From assembly GCA_964443745.1 (NCBI GenBank), contig CAYUEN010000015.1:1-45830 (forward strand): 45,830 nucleotides of DNA, given 5' to 3'. A program made the position numbers and the translations under genes. The stretch's first letter is position 1, and every line of letters begins with the position of its first letter. Source of the stretch: CAYUEN01 sp964443745 (GTDB taxonomy: Bacteria > Campylobacterota > Campylobacteria > Campylobacterales > QNZT01). Positions 32,365 to 39,923 of the stretch are shown in pieces. Under the pieces are notes generated by a model. It was given only the letters and a program-made list of their open reading frames with translations, did not search any database and was not told the DNA's origin.

Positions 32365-33206
32365 CAGAAATCTACGAAGCGATCAAAAGAGCGGCGATCA
32401 GGATCCGATTCGCGATCGAAAACGACGAAACCGGCTATTCACACAACCAAAACGCCACCGGTGACGTACAGCTCAAACTCGATATCAAGAGCGATCTGAT
32501 CATCGAAGAGGAGTTCGCGAAAGTGCTGAGCGTCAAAGAGATCGCCAGCGAGGAGAAACAGCATACCGAAACGATCTACGAAAACGGACGCTATCTGATC
32601 GGATACGATCCGCTGGACGGCTCCAGCCTGGTGGACGTCGATCTGAGCGTAGGGTCGATTTTCGGCATTTACGAAGAGGACTACAGCGGCAAAAATCTCA
32701 AATCGGCCGTCTATGTCGTCTACGGGCCGCGTGTGGAGATGGTGATCGCCAACGAAGAAGAGGTGGCTCTCTATCGTCTCGACGCCAAGCACCATTTTCA
32801 TTTCATCCAAACGATCGAACTCGATCCCAAAGGCAGACTCAACGCTCCCGGAGGCACCCAGAAACATTGGTATCCCCACCACAAAGAGATGATCGACGCA
32901 CTCTTTCAGGAAGGCTACCGGCTGCGTTATTCCGGAGGGATGGTACCCGATCTTCACCAGATTCTGCTCAAGGGAGGCGGCCTTTTTTCCTATCCCGGCA
33001 CCTCCGACAACCCCGCGGGCAAACTGCGGATGGTTTTTGAGGTCTTTCCCTTCGCCTATGTCTTCGAAAAAGCGGGAGGAGAGGCGATCGACGGCAAACG
33101 GCGACTTCTCGATCTTGCACCTTCGCACATTCATGATACGACACCCTGTTTTTTCGGTTCGAAAGCGGAAATTTCGAAGGTAAAAGAGAGTTATGCAGAT
33201 GAGTGA
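32361..33206 (+). CDS. fbp: Fructose-1,6-bisphosphatase class 1
   Basis: A 281-aa gluconeogenic enzyme; in autotrophs it also serves carbon assimilation. The metal-binding motif is DPLDGSS (83-89), with ASEEKQ (62-67) upstream. YSGGMVPDLHQILLKGGGLFSYP and GKLRMVFEVFPFAYVFEKAGG (near residue 230) form the sugar-phosphate site. It is shorter than E. coli Fbp (332 aa), as is usual in this phylum. I chose the GTG at 32361, which overlaps mobB and has an AAGGAG site; an upstream ATG lies within mobB. Confidence 0.95.
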   Translation: MTEIYEAIKRAAIRIRFAIENDETGYSHNQNATGDVQLKLDIKSDLIIEEEFAKVLSVKEIASEEKQHTETIYENGRYLIGYDPLDGSSLVDVDLSVGSIFGIYEEDYSGKNLKSAVYVVYGPRVEMVIANEEEVALYRLDAKHHFHFIQTIELDPKGRLNAPGGTQKHWYPHHKEMIDALFQEGYRLRYSGGMVPDLHQILLKGGGLFSYPGTSDNPAGKLRMVFEVFPFAYVFEKAGGEAIDGKRRLLDLAPSHIHDTTPCFFGSKAEISKVKESYADE

Positions 33207-33408
33207 TCGGCCGGCAGCGGCAGAAAAAGACGAATTCGAACGAAAACTGGACGAAGCGTTGACGCAACTGCATAGCTGCCAGGAGGAGAAGGGATACAAA
33301 AGCTGTATGACCTGTGCGCAGATCGTTGGATGTCAGTTGCGCAACCACTACGTCAAGGCGGTTTATATGAGTATGAACAAAGGCAAAGGGGGTGGATTCG
33401 AATTTTAA
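33193..33408 (+). CDS. Small cysteine-containing protein, 71 aa
   Basis: A short soluble protein with four cysteines: Cys29, Cys38, Cys41 and Cys47 (SCMTCAQIVGC). The C-terminus YVKAVYMSMNKGKGGGFEF is striking and, from memory, conserved in Campylobacterota genomes. The CxxC group could bind zinc or a cluster; nothing proves it. The ATG overlaps the end of fbp by 14 bases (33199 is another possible start). No function assigned. Confidence 0.75.
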   Translation: MQMSDRPAAAEKDEFERKLDEALTQLHSCQEEKGYKSCMTCAQIVGCQLRNHYVKAVYMSMNKGKGGGFEF

Positions 33409-33481
33409 AACTCCACTTTTTTCAAAACTTTTTCAAAATATTTATATTTTTGACAAAGTTAAATAGTTTGTACTAAAATGC

Positions 33482-33508
33482 TCAAATTTTTTCCTTTTTT
33501 CCCGATAT
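33482..33508 (+). promoter_or_regulatory. Sigma-28-like promoter
   Basis: TCAA (33482-33485), a 15-base spacer, then CCCGATAT (33501-33508). This is the spacing of FliA promoters (TAAA-N15-GCCGATAA) and lies 28 bases before the ATG at 33537. A sigma-70-like TACTAAAAT is also present just upstream, so the gene may have two promoters. Confidence 0.5.
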
Positions 33509-33536
33509 AGTCAATAGAGGTGCAAAAGGAGATATC

Positions 33537-33761
33537 ATGAGCAAGATCATACTCGGTATGTTGATCGGTTTTTTTCTCTCTTCCGCTATCTATCATCCGG
33601 AACGAACCAAAACGCTGTTCGCCCAGATGGTGGATGCCATCCATCAAAAATCGGAGCAGGCGGATCTGAAAACGTTCCACTCTTTTGGTGCGATGGCGAC
33701 ACAACGCTCCCCACAGCAGTACGAATTCACAGAAGAGAGCGTGCTTAGCGGAGTATACTGA
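33537..33761 (+). CDS. Small membrane protein, 74 aa
   Basis: A short protein with a hydrophobic N-terminal helix (about 3-18, ILGMLIGFFLSSAIY) that is either an anchor or a signal. The rest is polar: PERTKTLFAQMVDAIHQKSEQADL then TQRSPQQYEFTEESVLSGVY. I do not recognise it. An AAAAGGAG site precedes the ATG, and a sigma-28-like promoter lies upstream. It overlaps the convergent transporter gene by 17 bases. Confidence 0.75.
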   Translation: MSKIILGMLIGFFLSSAIYHPERTKTLFAQMVDAIHQKSEQADLKTFHSFGAMATQRSPQQYEFTEESVLSGVY

Positions 33762-34647
33762 CCACTATAGGAAGATAGAAAAGAAAGAAGATCGAAGTGG
33801 CGAATGTCAAAAACGCCACTTCGGACGGTTTACAGTCGTAAAGCGCCGCGAGGTTGACGTTCATCACCGCGATTGGAACGATCAACTCCAGCAAAATCAC
33901 CCCGCGCACCATCGGCTCCAGCGCAAACAGCGAAAGTATCCCTATCCCCAGAAGGGGTATCAGCAAAAACTTGATACTTCCGACAAAAAGGAAGAGGCGA
34001 CGGCTGATATGGGCCGGCCTCACCCCCTCCAGATAGATCCCGAAAATCAACAGCTGGATCACCATCGTCGCAAAAGCACCCATCTGAAGCGGCACCTCCA
34101 GTTCCGTAGGCAGACTAAGATGCGAGAGGTTGAATCCTATCGCGAAAAATCCGAACCAGATCGCGGGGAGCCTGAAGATGTTTTTGAGAGACTCTTTGAC
34201 CGAAAACGCACCGCGCGAATAGAAAAAGACCCCGATCGTATAGACCAAAAAGATGTTCGCCAGATTGATGATGGAGGTATAGATGACGGATCCTTCGCCA
34301 AAGAGAGCGATCCCGAGCGGTATCCCCAGGTTTCCCGTGTTGCCCACGATACTGGTCGCGATCGCGACCGAGCGCTCCTTTTGATCCTCGAAAAAGAGGC
34401 GGGCCAGAGGGATGACCATAAGCGTGAGCAGCAAAACGGTCGCGACGAAGATCGCCGGTGCCGAAACGACTCCCAAATCGATCTTTCTGTGTGTAAATCC
34501 CCAGAAAATCAGAATCGGCTGAAGGACATAGATCGAAACGAGAACCAAGCTCTTTTCGTCGATCTCTTCACGAAAACGGCGTTTGACGAAATAGCCAAGC
34601 AGTATGAAGAGGTAGATCCCTCCGACCGAAAGAGCGACATGCGCCAC
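33745..34647 (-). CDS. AEC-family (auxin efflux carrier) transporter
   Basis: A 300-aa inner-membrane protein with about ten hydrophobic helices. The conserved middle region SIVGNTGNLGIPLGIALFGEGSVIYTSI and the NLSHL/ELIVPIAVMNVNLAALYDCKPSEVA segment near the C-terminus fit the AEC family, which includes malate and auxin-like carriers. The substrate cannot be read from the sequence. The start is GTG, 8 bases after the stop of the 82-aa gene. It is the last gene of the minus-strand block. Confidence 0.88.
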   Translation of the reverse strand: MAHVALSVGGIYLFILLGYFVKRRFREEIDEKSLVLVSIYVLQPILIFWGFTHRKIDLGVVSAPAIFVATVLLLTLMVIPLARLFFEDQKERSVAIATSIVGNTGNLGIPLGIALFGEGSVIYTSIINLANIFLVYTIGVFFYSRGAFSVKESLKNIFRLPAIWFGFFAIGFNLSHLSLPTELEVPLQMGAFATMVIQLLIFGIYLEGVRPAHISRRLFLFVGSIKFLLIPLLGIGILSLFALEPMVRGVILLELIVPIAVMNVNLAALYDCKPSEVAFLTFATSIFFLFYLPIVVSILR

Positions 34648-34655
34648 CTTCTTTC

Positions 34656-34904
34656 CTACTCGAAAAGCTCTTTGTGACTACGTTTGAGGTATTCGATCAC
34701 TTTGATGATCTCATCGACACCCATCTCCCCCTCCTGATCTTCGAAAACTTCGTCGATCGCATCCACATAGAGCCCGGCCGCTTTCTGCAACTTCTCTTTT
34801 TTCACACCCGCGAAAAAGAGTGCCGCTTCCAGCATATCCGCCAGATGCGCCGCAAGCTCCTCCATCTCCTCTTTCAACACTTCGATCTCTTCGTTTTTGT
34901 TCAT
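34656..34904 (-). CDS. Hypothetical acidic helical protein, 82 aa
   Basis: A short, highly charged protein (Glu-rich) that is predicted by eye to be nearly all helical: EEIEVLKEEMEELAAHLADML at the start and GVDEIIKVIEYLKRSHKELFE at the end. No signal or membrane segment. A good AAAGGA site precedes the ATG. It lies between the DHH phosphoesterase and AEC genes, with small gaps on both sides. Function unknown. Confidence 0.75.
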   Translation of the reverse strand: MNKNEEIEVLKEEMEELAAHLADMLEAALFFAGVKKEKLQKAAGLYVDAIDEVFEDQEGEMGVDEIIKVIEYLKRSHKELFE

Positions 34905-34922
34905 GTCCGTATCCTTTCTTTG

Positions 34923-35963
34923 CTATTTTTCGCACACCAGAGGCAACGTTTGGGCCTCTTGCATAAACGTCTGCATCCATGTGCGCATCCGATCGTAGAC
35001 GAAACTCTCCCTGAAGCGTTCGCACCGTCCTCCGCTGGCATTGGCGTGCCCTCCCCCGCCGAAGAGTTTCTGGGCGATCATACTTACGTCCACCTTGTTG
35101 TTGGCCCGCATCGAGACGTTTTTTCGACTGTTGATATCGAGAAAGAAGTCGATCTCCGGATTTTTGACCAGAAAATCGTTGCCGATGATCGAGACGTTTC
35201 CGATGCCGTAGGTCATAATTCCCCTATATCCGCTGTATTCGATCGACATTCGCTCTTTGTTCGCGCTCAACATTCCCACCACGTAATCGGAGACGAGATT
35301 CTCCAGTGTATTGTCCGCCCCTTTTCTGAAAAAGTCCTTTTTCAGAAAGTGGATGTGGTTGTCCAGTTCGATATGGGGATTGGGTTTGCCGAAAAAGGGC
35401 ATCGAAGCCTCCAACAACGCGAAAATGTAGGCGCTGTTTTCTTTCGGAAACATCGTCCGGTTGATCTCCTTGGCACCCGAAACGATTCGCATCAACACTT
35501 TGCCCAGTTCGAAATGGTGGCTTTCCTTGAGCCAGATGTCGATCGCGTTGACCACCTCCACGTAGTGGGCGAGTTGACCGATCCGCGATGTTTGGCTATA
35601 GTGGTCGAAAGTCATTTTCGTCGCCGATTTGGTCACATCCAGATGATACCACTTATAAAGCGCGGCCGCATCCTCGCCCGTCTTGTGGTGATCCAACAGC
35701 AGCAGATCGATCTTTTTGGAAGCCTCCGACCGCAATGTCTCGAGCTTTTGCGCCTGTGAAATCGTCAGGTTCAAATCGGTGATCAGGATCAGATTCTCTT
35801 CGCCCCCCTCCTTTTCGATATCACCGGCGATCTGCTCCAGCCGCTCGTCTATCTCCGGACCGTAATTGGCGTTGTAGAATTCGATATCCTCAAAAACCCT
35901 CTTTGTCACAAGCTGGCAACTATACCCATCCAGATCGGTATGGGAGAGATGGTAGACTTTCAT
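34923..35963 (-). CDS. DHH-family phosphoesterase (NrnA/NrnB-like)
   Basis: A 346-aa enzyme of the DHH/DHHA1 group. The DHH motif LLLLDHHKTG is at about 87-96; Asp10/Asp12 (HTDLDGYS) and Asp63 (ITDLNL) supply other metal ligands. The DHHA1 motif GGGGHANASGG is at about 302-312. Relatives degrade short RNA (nanoRNA), pAp or cyclic dinucleotide products. This could be the last step of c-di-GMP breakdown begun by EAL proteins such as that at 25493, but that is inference. The ATG follows the flhA stop by 4 bases. Confidence 0.87.
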   Translation of the reverse strand: MKVYHLSHTDLDGYSCQLVTKRVFEDIEFYNANYGPEIDERLEQIAGDIEKEGGEENLILITDLNLTISQAQKLETLRSEASKKIDLLLLDHHKTGEDAAALYKWYHLDVTKSATKMTFDHYSQTSRIGQLAHYVEVVNAIDIWLKESHHFELGKVLMRIVSGAKEINRTMFPKENSAYIFALLEASMPFFGKPNPHIELDNHIHFLKKDFFRKGADNTLENLVSDYVVGMLSANKERMSIEYSGYRGIMTYGIGNVSIIGNDFLVKNPEIDFFLDINSRKNVSMRANNKVDVSMIAQKLFGGGGHANASGGRCERFRESFVYDRMRTWMQTFMQEAQTLPLVCEK

Positions 35964-35967
35964 ATTG

Positions 35968-38130
35968 TTACAACTCCTCTATATCTATCGTCGCGACCAC
36001 TTCGAAACGGGCCGTAGGATCGACTTCCGCGTGTGAAAGAACCACGACATCGAGATTGAATTTTTCGAAAATATTCGCCAGCGCTTTTCTCAGCATCGGA
36101 TCGACGATCAAAACGGCGGGGGCGATTCCCCGTCCGAGAACCTCTTTGGCACTTTCGCTGACTTTTTGTACCAGATCGTTGATCTGGCCGACATTCAGCA
36201 GCAACTCCTTGTACCCCTCTTTCTCCTGCAGATGCTCCAGCAGACGCTGTTCGGTGGGAGCGGCGAAGGTCATCAGCTTCAAAACGCCGCTTTCGTCTTT
36301 GTAGAGTTGCGTGATCGTCCGTGCCAGACGTGCCCTGACCTGCTCGACGATGATATCGACGTTTTTGGTCACTTCCGCCACGTCGCTGATCGTCTCCAGG
36401 ATCGTCAGCATATCCCTGATCGGAATCTTTTCATGCAGCAGCTCCTTGAGGACTTTCTGAATGAGGCCGATGGAAGCCACCTTCAGACAATCCTCCACCA
36501 CGACCGGATAATCCTTCTTGACGTTTTCGATCAAATCCTGCACATCCTGGCGGGTAAGCAACTCTTCGGCGTATTTCTTGACCAACTCGCTCAGGTGGGT
36601 GGAGATGACGGTGGAAGGATCGACGACGGTGTATCCTTTGGTAATCGCCTCCTCTTTCACCTCCGGATCGATCCAGATCGCCTCCAGACCGAACGCCGGC
36701 TCTTTGGTCTTGATTCCCTCCATCTCTTCGCTCACCAATCCGCTGTCCATCGCCAGAAATTTGTCCGGATAGACTTCGCCGCTTCCGATTTCGACCCCTT
36801 TAAGCAAAATCTGATAGTGGTTGGGCGGCAGATGCAGATTGTCACGGATGCGCACCTGAGGAATCAAAAAGCCGTAATCGGTCGCGATTTTGCGCCGCAT
36901 GCTCTTGATCCGCTCGAGAAGATCCCCCTTCATCGCGGGATCGGCCAGTTTGATCAACTGATACCCCAGATCGAGCTCCAGTACCTCCTGCTTGAGAATG
37001 TCTTCCAGCACCTTCTGCTCCTCCTCTTTCGGCGGAGGTGCCGCTTCCCCGCCGGGTGCTTCCGCCGTTTCGCCGGGGAGTGTTTGCGCGGCGCTTACCG
37101 ACGGTACCGCCTGTTCCATCTCCTTGGAGTGTTGCATAAAGTATCCCAATCCCAGGAAAATCAGCCCCACGAATCCGAGCGAGATCGTCGGAAGCCCCGG
37201 AACAAGCGCGAACATGAGCAGTATGAAACCGACGATATAGAGCGTCTTGTATTCGTCGATCAACTGGTTGATCACCCCTTCGGCGAAACTCTCGTCCTCT
37301 TTGGAGGCGCGGGTGATGATGATACCGGTCGCGGTGGAGACGATCAACGCCGGCAACTGCGATACCAGACCGTCACCGATGGTGAGAATCGTGAAGGTGG
37401 AAGCCGCGTCCGCCAGATCCATATCGAATTGGAACATTCCGATCAGGAATCCGCCGATGATGTTGATGATCGTGATGATGATTCCGGCGACCGCGTCGCC
37501 TTTGACGAATTTGCTTGAACCATCCATCGCCCCGTAGAAATTCGCCTCTTGGATGATCGCTTCACGCCGCTGCCTGGCGGTCTTTTCGTCGATCAAGCCG
37601 GCGTTGAGATCGGCATCGATCGCCATCTGTTTGCCCGGCATCGCATCGAGGGTGAAGCGTGCGGCGACTTCGGCGACACGGGTGGAACCTTTGGTGATGA
37701 CCATGAAGTTGATCAACACCAAGATCGTGAAGACGATCACGCCGATGACGTAGTTGCCCCCGACGACGAACTGGCCGAAACTGGTGATGATATCACTGAC
37801 GGCTTCGGGCCCTTCGTATCCTTTGGAGAGAATCATTCTCGTCGTGGCGATATTGAGCGAGAGACGAAAAAGGGTGACGATCAAAATCAGCGTCGGAAAG
37901 GTGGTCAGGTCGGTGGGTCTGGGAACGTAGAGGGAGATCATCAAAATCAATACCGAAACGGCGATCGAGACCGTCAGAAAAAAATCGAGAAAACTGCTTG
38001 GAAGCGGAACGATGATGATGGCCAGAATCGCGATGACGAAGACGACGACGGTAAGATCCTTCGATCTGGCGATCGGTTCGAGATAGGCGAGGATCCCTTC
38101 ACGGGCGCGCTTCGATCTGCTTTTAGCCAA
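35968..38130 (-). CDS. flhA: Flagellar export apparatus protein FlhA
   Basis: A 720-aa core protein of the flagellar type III export gate. Residues 1-320 hold about eight membrane helices. The FHIPEP signature is present as RFTLDAMPGKQMAIDADLNAG (about 165-185). A linker with Pro/Glu (about 345-370) leads to the cytoplasmic domain that forms the nonameric ring and receives substrates. DLGYQLIKLAD and GYTVVDPSTVISTHLSELVKKYAEELL are typical. It lies downstream of rrf2 in the order also known from Campylobacter jejuni. Confidence 0.98.
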   Translation of the reverse strand: MAKSRSKRAREGILAYLEPIARSKDLTVVVFVIAILAIIIVPLPSSFLDFFLTVSIAVSVLILMISLYVPRPTDLTTFPTLILIVTLFRLSLNIATTRMILSKGYEGPEAVSDIITSFGQFVVGGNYVIGVIVFTILVLINFMVITKGSTRVAEVAARFTLDAMPGKQMAIDADLNAGLIDEKTARQRREAIIQEANFYGAMDGSSKFVKGDAVAGIIITIINIIGGFLIGMFQFDMDLADAASTFTILTIGDGLVSQLPALIVSTATGIIITRASKEDESFAEGVINQLIDEYKTLYIVGFILLMFALVPGLPTISLGFVGLIFLGLGYFMQHSKEMEQAVPSVSAAQTLPGETAEAPGGEAAPPPKEEEQKVLEDILKQEVLELDLGYQLIKLADPAMKGDLLERIKSMRRKIATDYGFLIPQVRIRDNLHLPPNHYQILLKGVEIGSGEVYPDKFLAMDSGLVSEEMEGIKTKEPAFGLEAIWIDPEVKEEAITKGYTVVDPSTVISTHLSELVKKYAEELLTRQDVQDLIENVKKDYPVVVEDCLKVASIGLIQKVLKELLHEKIPIRDMLTILETISDVAEVTKNVDIIVEQVRARLARTITQLYKDESGVLKLMTFAAPTEQRLLEHLQEKEGYKELLLNVGQINDLVQKVSESAKEVLGRGIAPAVLIVDPMLRKALANIFEKFNLDVVVLSHAEVDPTARFEVVATIDIEEL

Positions 38131-38160
38131 AGTGTTCCTTCCTGTGGTACGAAGTCTGGG

Positions 38161-38559
38161 TCAGAGGATATCCTGCAGCGTCATCTCGTCGAGAAATTCG
38201 TCGATCTTCATCTGAAAACGATGCAAAAAAGGCCAGACCATACAAAATTCACCCCGGTTGTTGGGGCAGTGATCGGTCGAGGGGGAACACTCGAAAACCG
38301 TGATCGGTTTCTTCTCCACTACCTCGATGACCTGTTTCATCGAAATCTCGGAGGGGGGTTTGTTCAGTGCGAATCCCCCCTTCGCACCCTTGTAGGAGAT
38401 CAAAATCTTCTCTCGTGCAAGCGCCTGCAGTATTTTGGCGAGAAAACTCCTCGAAATCCCCAATCTTTTGGAGAGGGTGTCGACATCTTCGGGTTTCTCC
38501 TGCCTGCTCATCATCACGAGGGAGAGCAGTGCGTATTCGCTCGCTTTGGTCAGTAACAT
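38161..38559 (-). CDS. Rrf2-family transcriptional regulator
   Basis: A 132-aa winged-helix regulator. The N-terminal DNA-binding part (LLTKASEYALLSLVMMS, TLSKRLGISRSFLAKILQAL, YKGAKGGFALNKPP) is classic Rrf2. Three cysteines, Cys91, Cys98 and Cys106 (spacing x6 and x7), match the Fe-S ligand region of IscR/NsrR types, so it likely senses oxidative or nitrosative stress or iron-sulfur status. Its own promoter carries a 21-bp palindrome, suggesting autoregulation. flhA follows after 30 bases, so the regulator could affect flagellar export gene expression. Confidence 0.92.
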   Translation of the reverse strand: MLLTKASEYALLSLVMMSRQEKPEDVDTLSKRLGISRSFLAKILQALAREKILISYKGAKGGFALNKPPSEISMKQVIEVVEKKPITVFECSPSTDHCPNNRGEFCMVWPFLHRFQMKIDEFLDEMTLQDIL

Positions 38560-38570
38560 CTTTTTCCTAA

Positions 38571-38595
38571 ATAGGTGAAATTTTCTCCTATTATA
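38571..38595 (-). promoter_or_regulatory. rrf2 promoter with 21-bp palindromic operator
   Basis: On the minus strand, TATAAT (complement of 38590-38595) is a perfect -10. Directly downstream lies a palindrome (38571-38591) of two 10-base half-sites ATAGG(A/T)GAAA around one central base; only one symmetric position pair differs. It covers the expected transcription start and overlaps the -10 by two bases. A dimeric regulator bound here would block transcription. Confidence 0.75.
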
Positions 38596-38629
38596 ACCAA
38601 AACTGCTTTATCCCCTCTTCTTTCCACCG

Positions 38630-39448
38630 CTATTGCCGCTGCATTTTCTGGACATCCGCTCCCGCTTTGAGAATCACGATTTCCACACGACGATTTTGCT
38701 GCCTGCCGGCCGCGGTTTTGTTACTGGCGACCGGATAGATCTCACCGTAGCCTCTGGTATGGATGCGCGACGCGTCGATTCCCCTGGCGACCAACGCATC
38801 GGCCACCGCTTCGGCCCGCCTGAGAGAGAGGTCGATATTGAACGTCGCGCTTCCCACATTGTCGGTATGGCCTTCGATCAACACCTCTCTGTCGGGATTC
38901 TCTTCCAGAAAGGTCGCCAACTGTTCGATCGCACGCTCGGAACCGGGAAGCAGTTTGGCCTTTCCGCTTTCGAACAGAACGTCCCCAAGCGTAAGAACGA
39001 GTCCCCGGCTTGTCTGCTTGGCGTTGAGTTCCTGTAGCTGTTTGAGCGCCTCTTTCGCTTTTTGCGCCTCTTTTTTCAATACGAGAAGCTCTCCCTCTTT
39101 TTTGTTGAGCTCCGCCTTGAGCTTCTCCTCTTTCAGACGGATCAACGCCTCTTTGTTCGCTTTCGCTTCCGCATGCGCCTTGGCGATTTGACTCTCTCTT
39201 TCGAGCAGATAACTCAAATGGCGCTTTTTCGAGGGATCCGTCTCGTTTTTGGCCTTTTCGTAGAGCTTGGACATCTGGAAGAGTTCGGTGGCTGCATACT
39301 GATTTACCAGTGGATCTTTTCGGATCGACACGTAAGTTGTTTCGGCCTTCTGGAATTCGGGAAGATTCACCGGCTTGGAAGCACACCCACTCACCATCAT
39401 CATCAAGGCGACCGTCATCACCGTTTTTTGGCTACTTACCCGTCTCAT
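38630..39448 (-). CDS. OmpA-family lipoprotein with DUF4398-like N-terminus
   Basis: A 272-aa lipoprotein. The lipobox is VSGC with Cys22. The first half is helical and coiled (ATELFQMSKLYEKAKNETD..., then long Lys/Glu/Ala repeats about 90-145), like DUF4398. The second half is an OmpA C-terminal peptidoglycan-binding domain: LTLGDVLFESGKAKLLPGSE, LIEGHTDNVGS, LSLRRAEAVADALV and GYGEIYPVASN, ending NRRVEIVIL. It should link the outer membrane to the cell wall. A GGAGG site precedes the ATG, which overlaps the upstream lipoprotein gene by 17 bases. Confidence 0.9.
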   Translation of the reverse strand: MRRVSSQKTVMTVALMMMVSGCASKPVNLPEFQKAETTYVSIRKDPLVNQYAATELFQMSKLYEKAKNETDPSKKRHLSYLLERESQIAKAHAEAKANKEALIRLKEEKLKAELNKKEGELLVLKKEAQKAKEALKQLQELNAKQTSRGLVLTLGDVLFESGKAKLLPGSERAIEQLATFLEENPDREVLIEGHTDNVGSATFNIDLSLRRAEAVADALVARGIDASRIHTRGYGEIYPVASNKTAAGRQQNRRVEIVILKAGADVQKMQRQ

Positions 39449-39818
39449 CCGGTACCTCCTCGATCGTCGTGAACTCCTCTTTGATCATCCGTATTTCTTT
39501 TTTGAGCGCCTCTACCTGCTGTTTGGTCTCGAGACTTTCACTTCGCGCCAGAGCCGCTTTCGCATCCACATACGCCTCTTCAGCTTCTATTTTCGCCGCT
39601 TCGTACGCCCCTTTCTTCACCAATTCCTGGGCATGGGCGAGTTTTCGTTTGGCCGATTCGACAAGATCGGCGGCGTATTTTTGCGCCTGTGAAGCTTCCG
39701 CCTGCGCAAGCGCCAATTTGGCGTTGGAAAGCTCCGCTTCGGGCGGATTTTTCGCCGCACATCCCACCATCACCATCAAAAGAAGCGGCACCTTCACGAT
39801 ATCTTTCACCATTCGCAT
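39432..39818 (-). CDS. DUF4398-like lipoprotein
   Basis: A 128-aa lipoprotein with signal MRMVKDIVKVPLLLMVMVGC (lipobox MVGC). The mature part is one long Ala-rich helical or coiled-coil region: AELSNAKLALAQAEASQAQ, LVESAKRKLAHAQELV and EAEEAYVDAKAALARSE. This repeat style fits DUF4398, commonly found just upstream of an OmpA-domain lipoprotein, as here. The two likely work together in the envelope. I chose the ATG at 39818 because AGGGTGG lies 5 bases upstream; the frame is open to 39881. Confidence 0.82.
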   Translation of the reverse strand: MRMVKDIVKVPLLLMVMVGCAAKNPPEAELSNAKLALAQAEASQAQKYAADLVESAKRKLAHAQELVKKGAYEAAKIEAEEAYVDAKAALARSESLETKQQVEALKKEIRMIKEEFTTIEEVPDETGK

Positions 39819-39833
39819 ATTCCACCCTTGCAT

Positions 39834-39860
39834 TAAAGTATTTTCACGATATGTCGATAA
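39834..39860 (+). promoter_or_regulatory. Sigma-28-like promoter, near consensus
   Basis: TAAAGTAT starts at 39834 and GTCGATAA ends at 39860, with 15 bases between TAAA and GTCGATAA. This matches the enterobacterial FliA consensus TAAAGTTT-N11-GCCGATAA at all but two positions. It points toward the MORN-type gene at 39924. Confidence 0.6.
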
Positions 39861-39883
39861 AGAGTCAAGATCATAGAACATGA

Positions 39884-39918
39884 TATAATAATTTCATTAA
39901 ATTGCAAGAAAAGGACAA
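39884..39918 (+). promoter_or_regulatory. Sigma-70-type -10 and ribosome binding site of the MORN-type gene
   Basis: TATAAT at 39884-39889 and AAAAGGA just upstream of the ATG at 39924. With the sigma-28-like site upstream, the gene seems to have two promoters. Confidence 0.65.
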
Positions 39919-39923
39919 TAGTT

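Noticed and set aside
33685..34677. 330-aa open frame on the plus strand
   Set aside because: Antisense to the AEC transporter gene, with very high Arg/Asp/Gln content and no recognisable domain.
36166..37518. 450-aa open frame on the plus strand
   Set aside because: It is the antisense shadow of flhA; composition (His/Asp/Gln-rich) is typical of such shadows in this genome.
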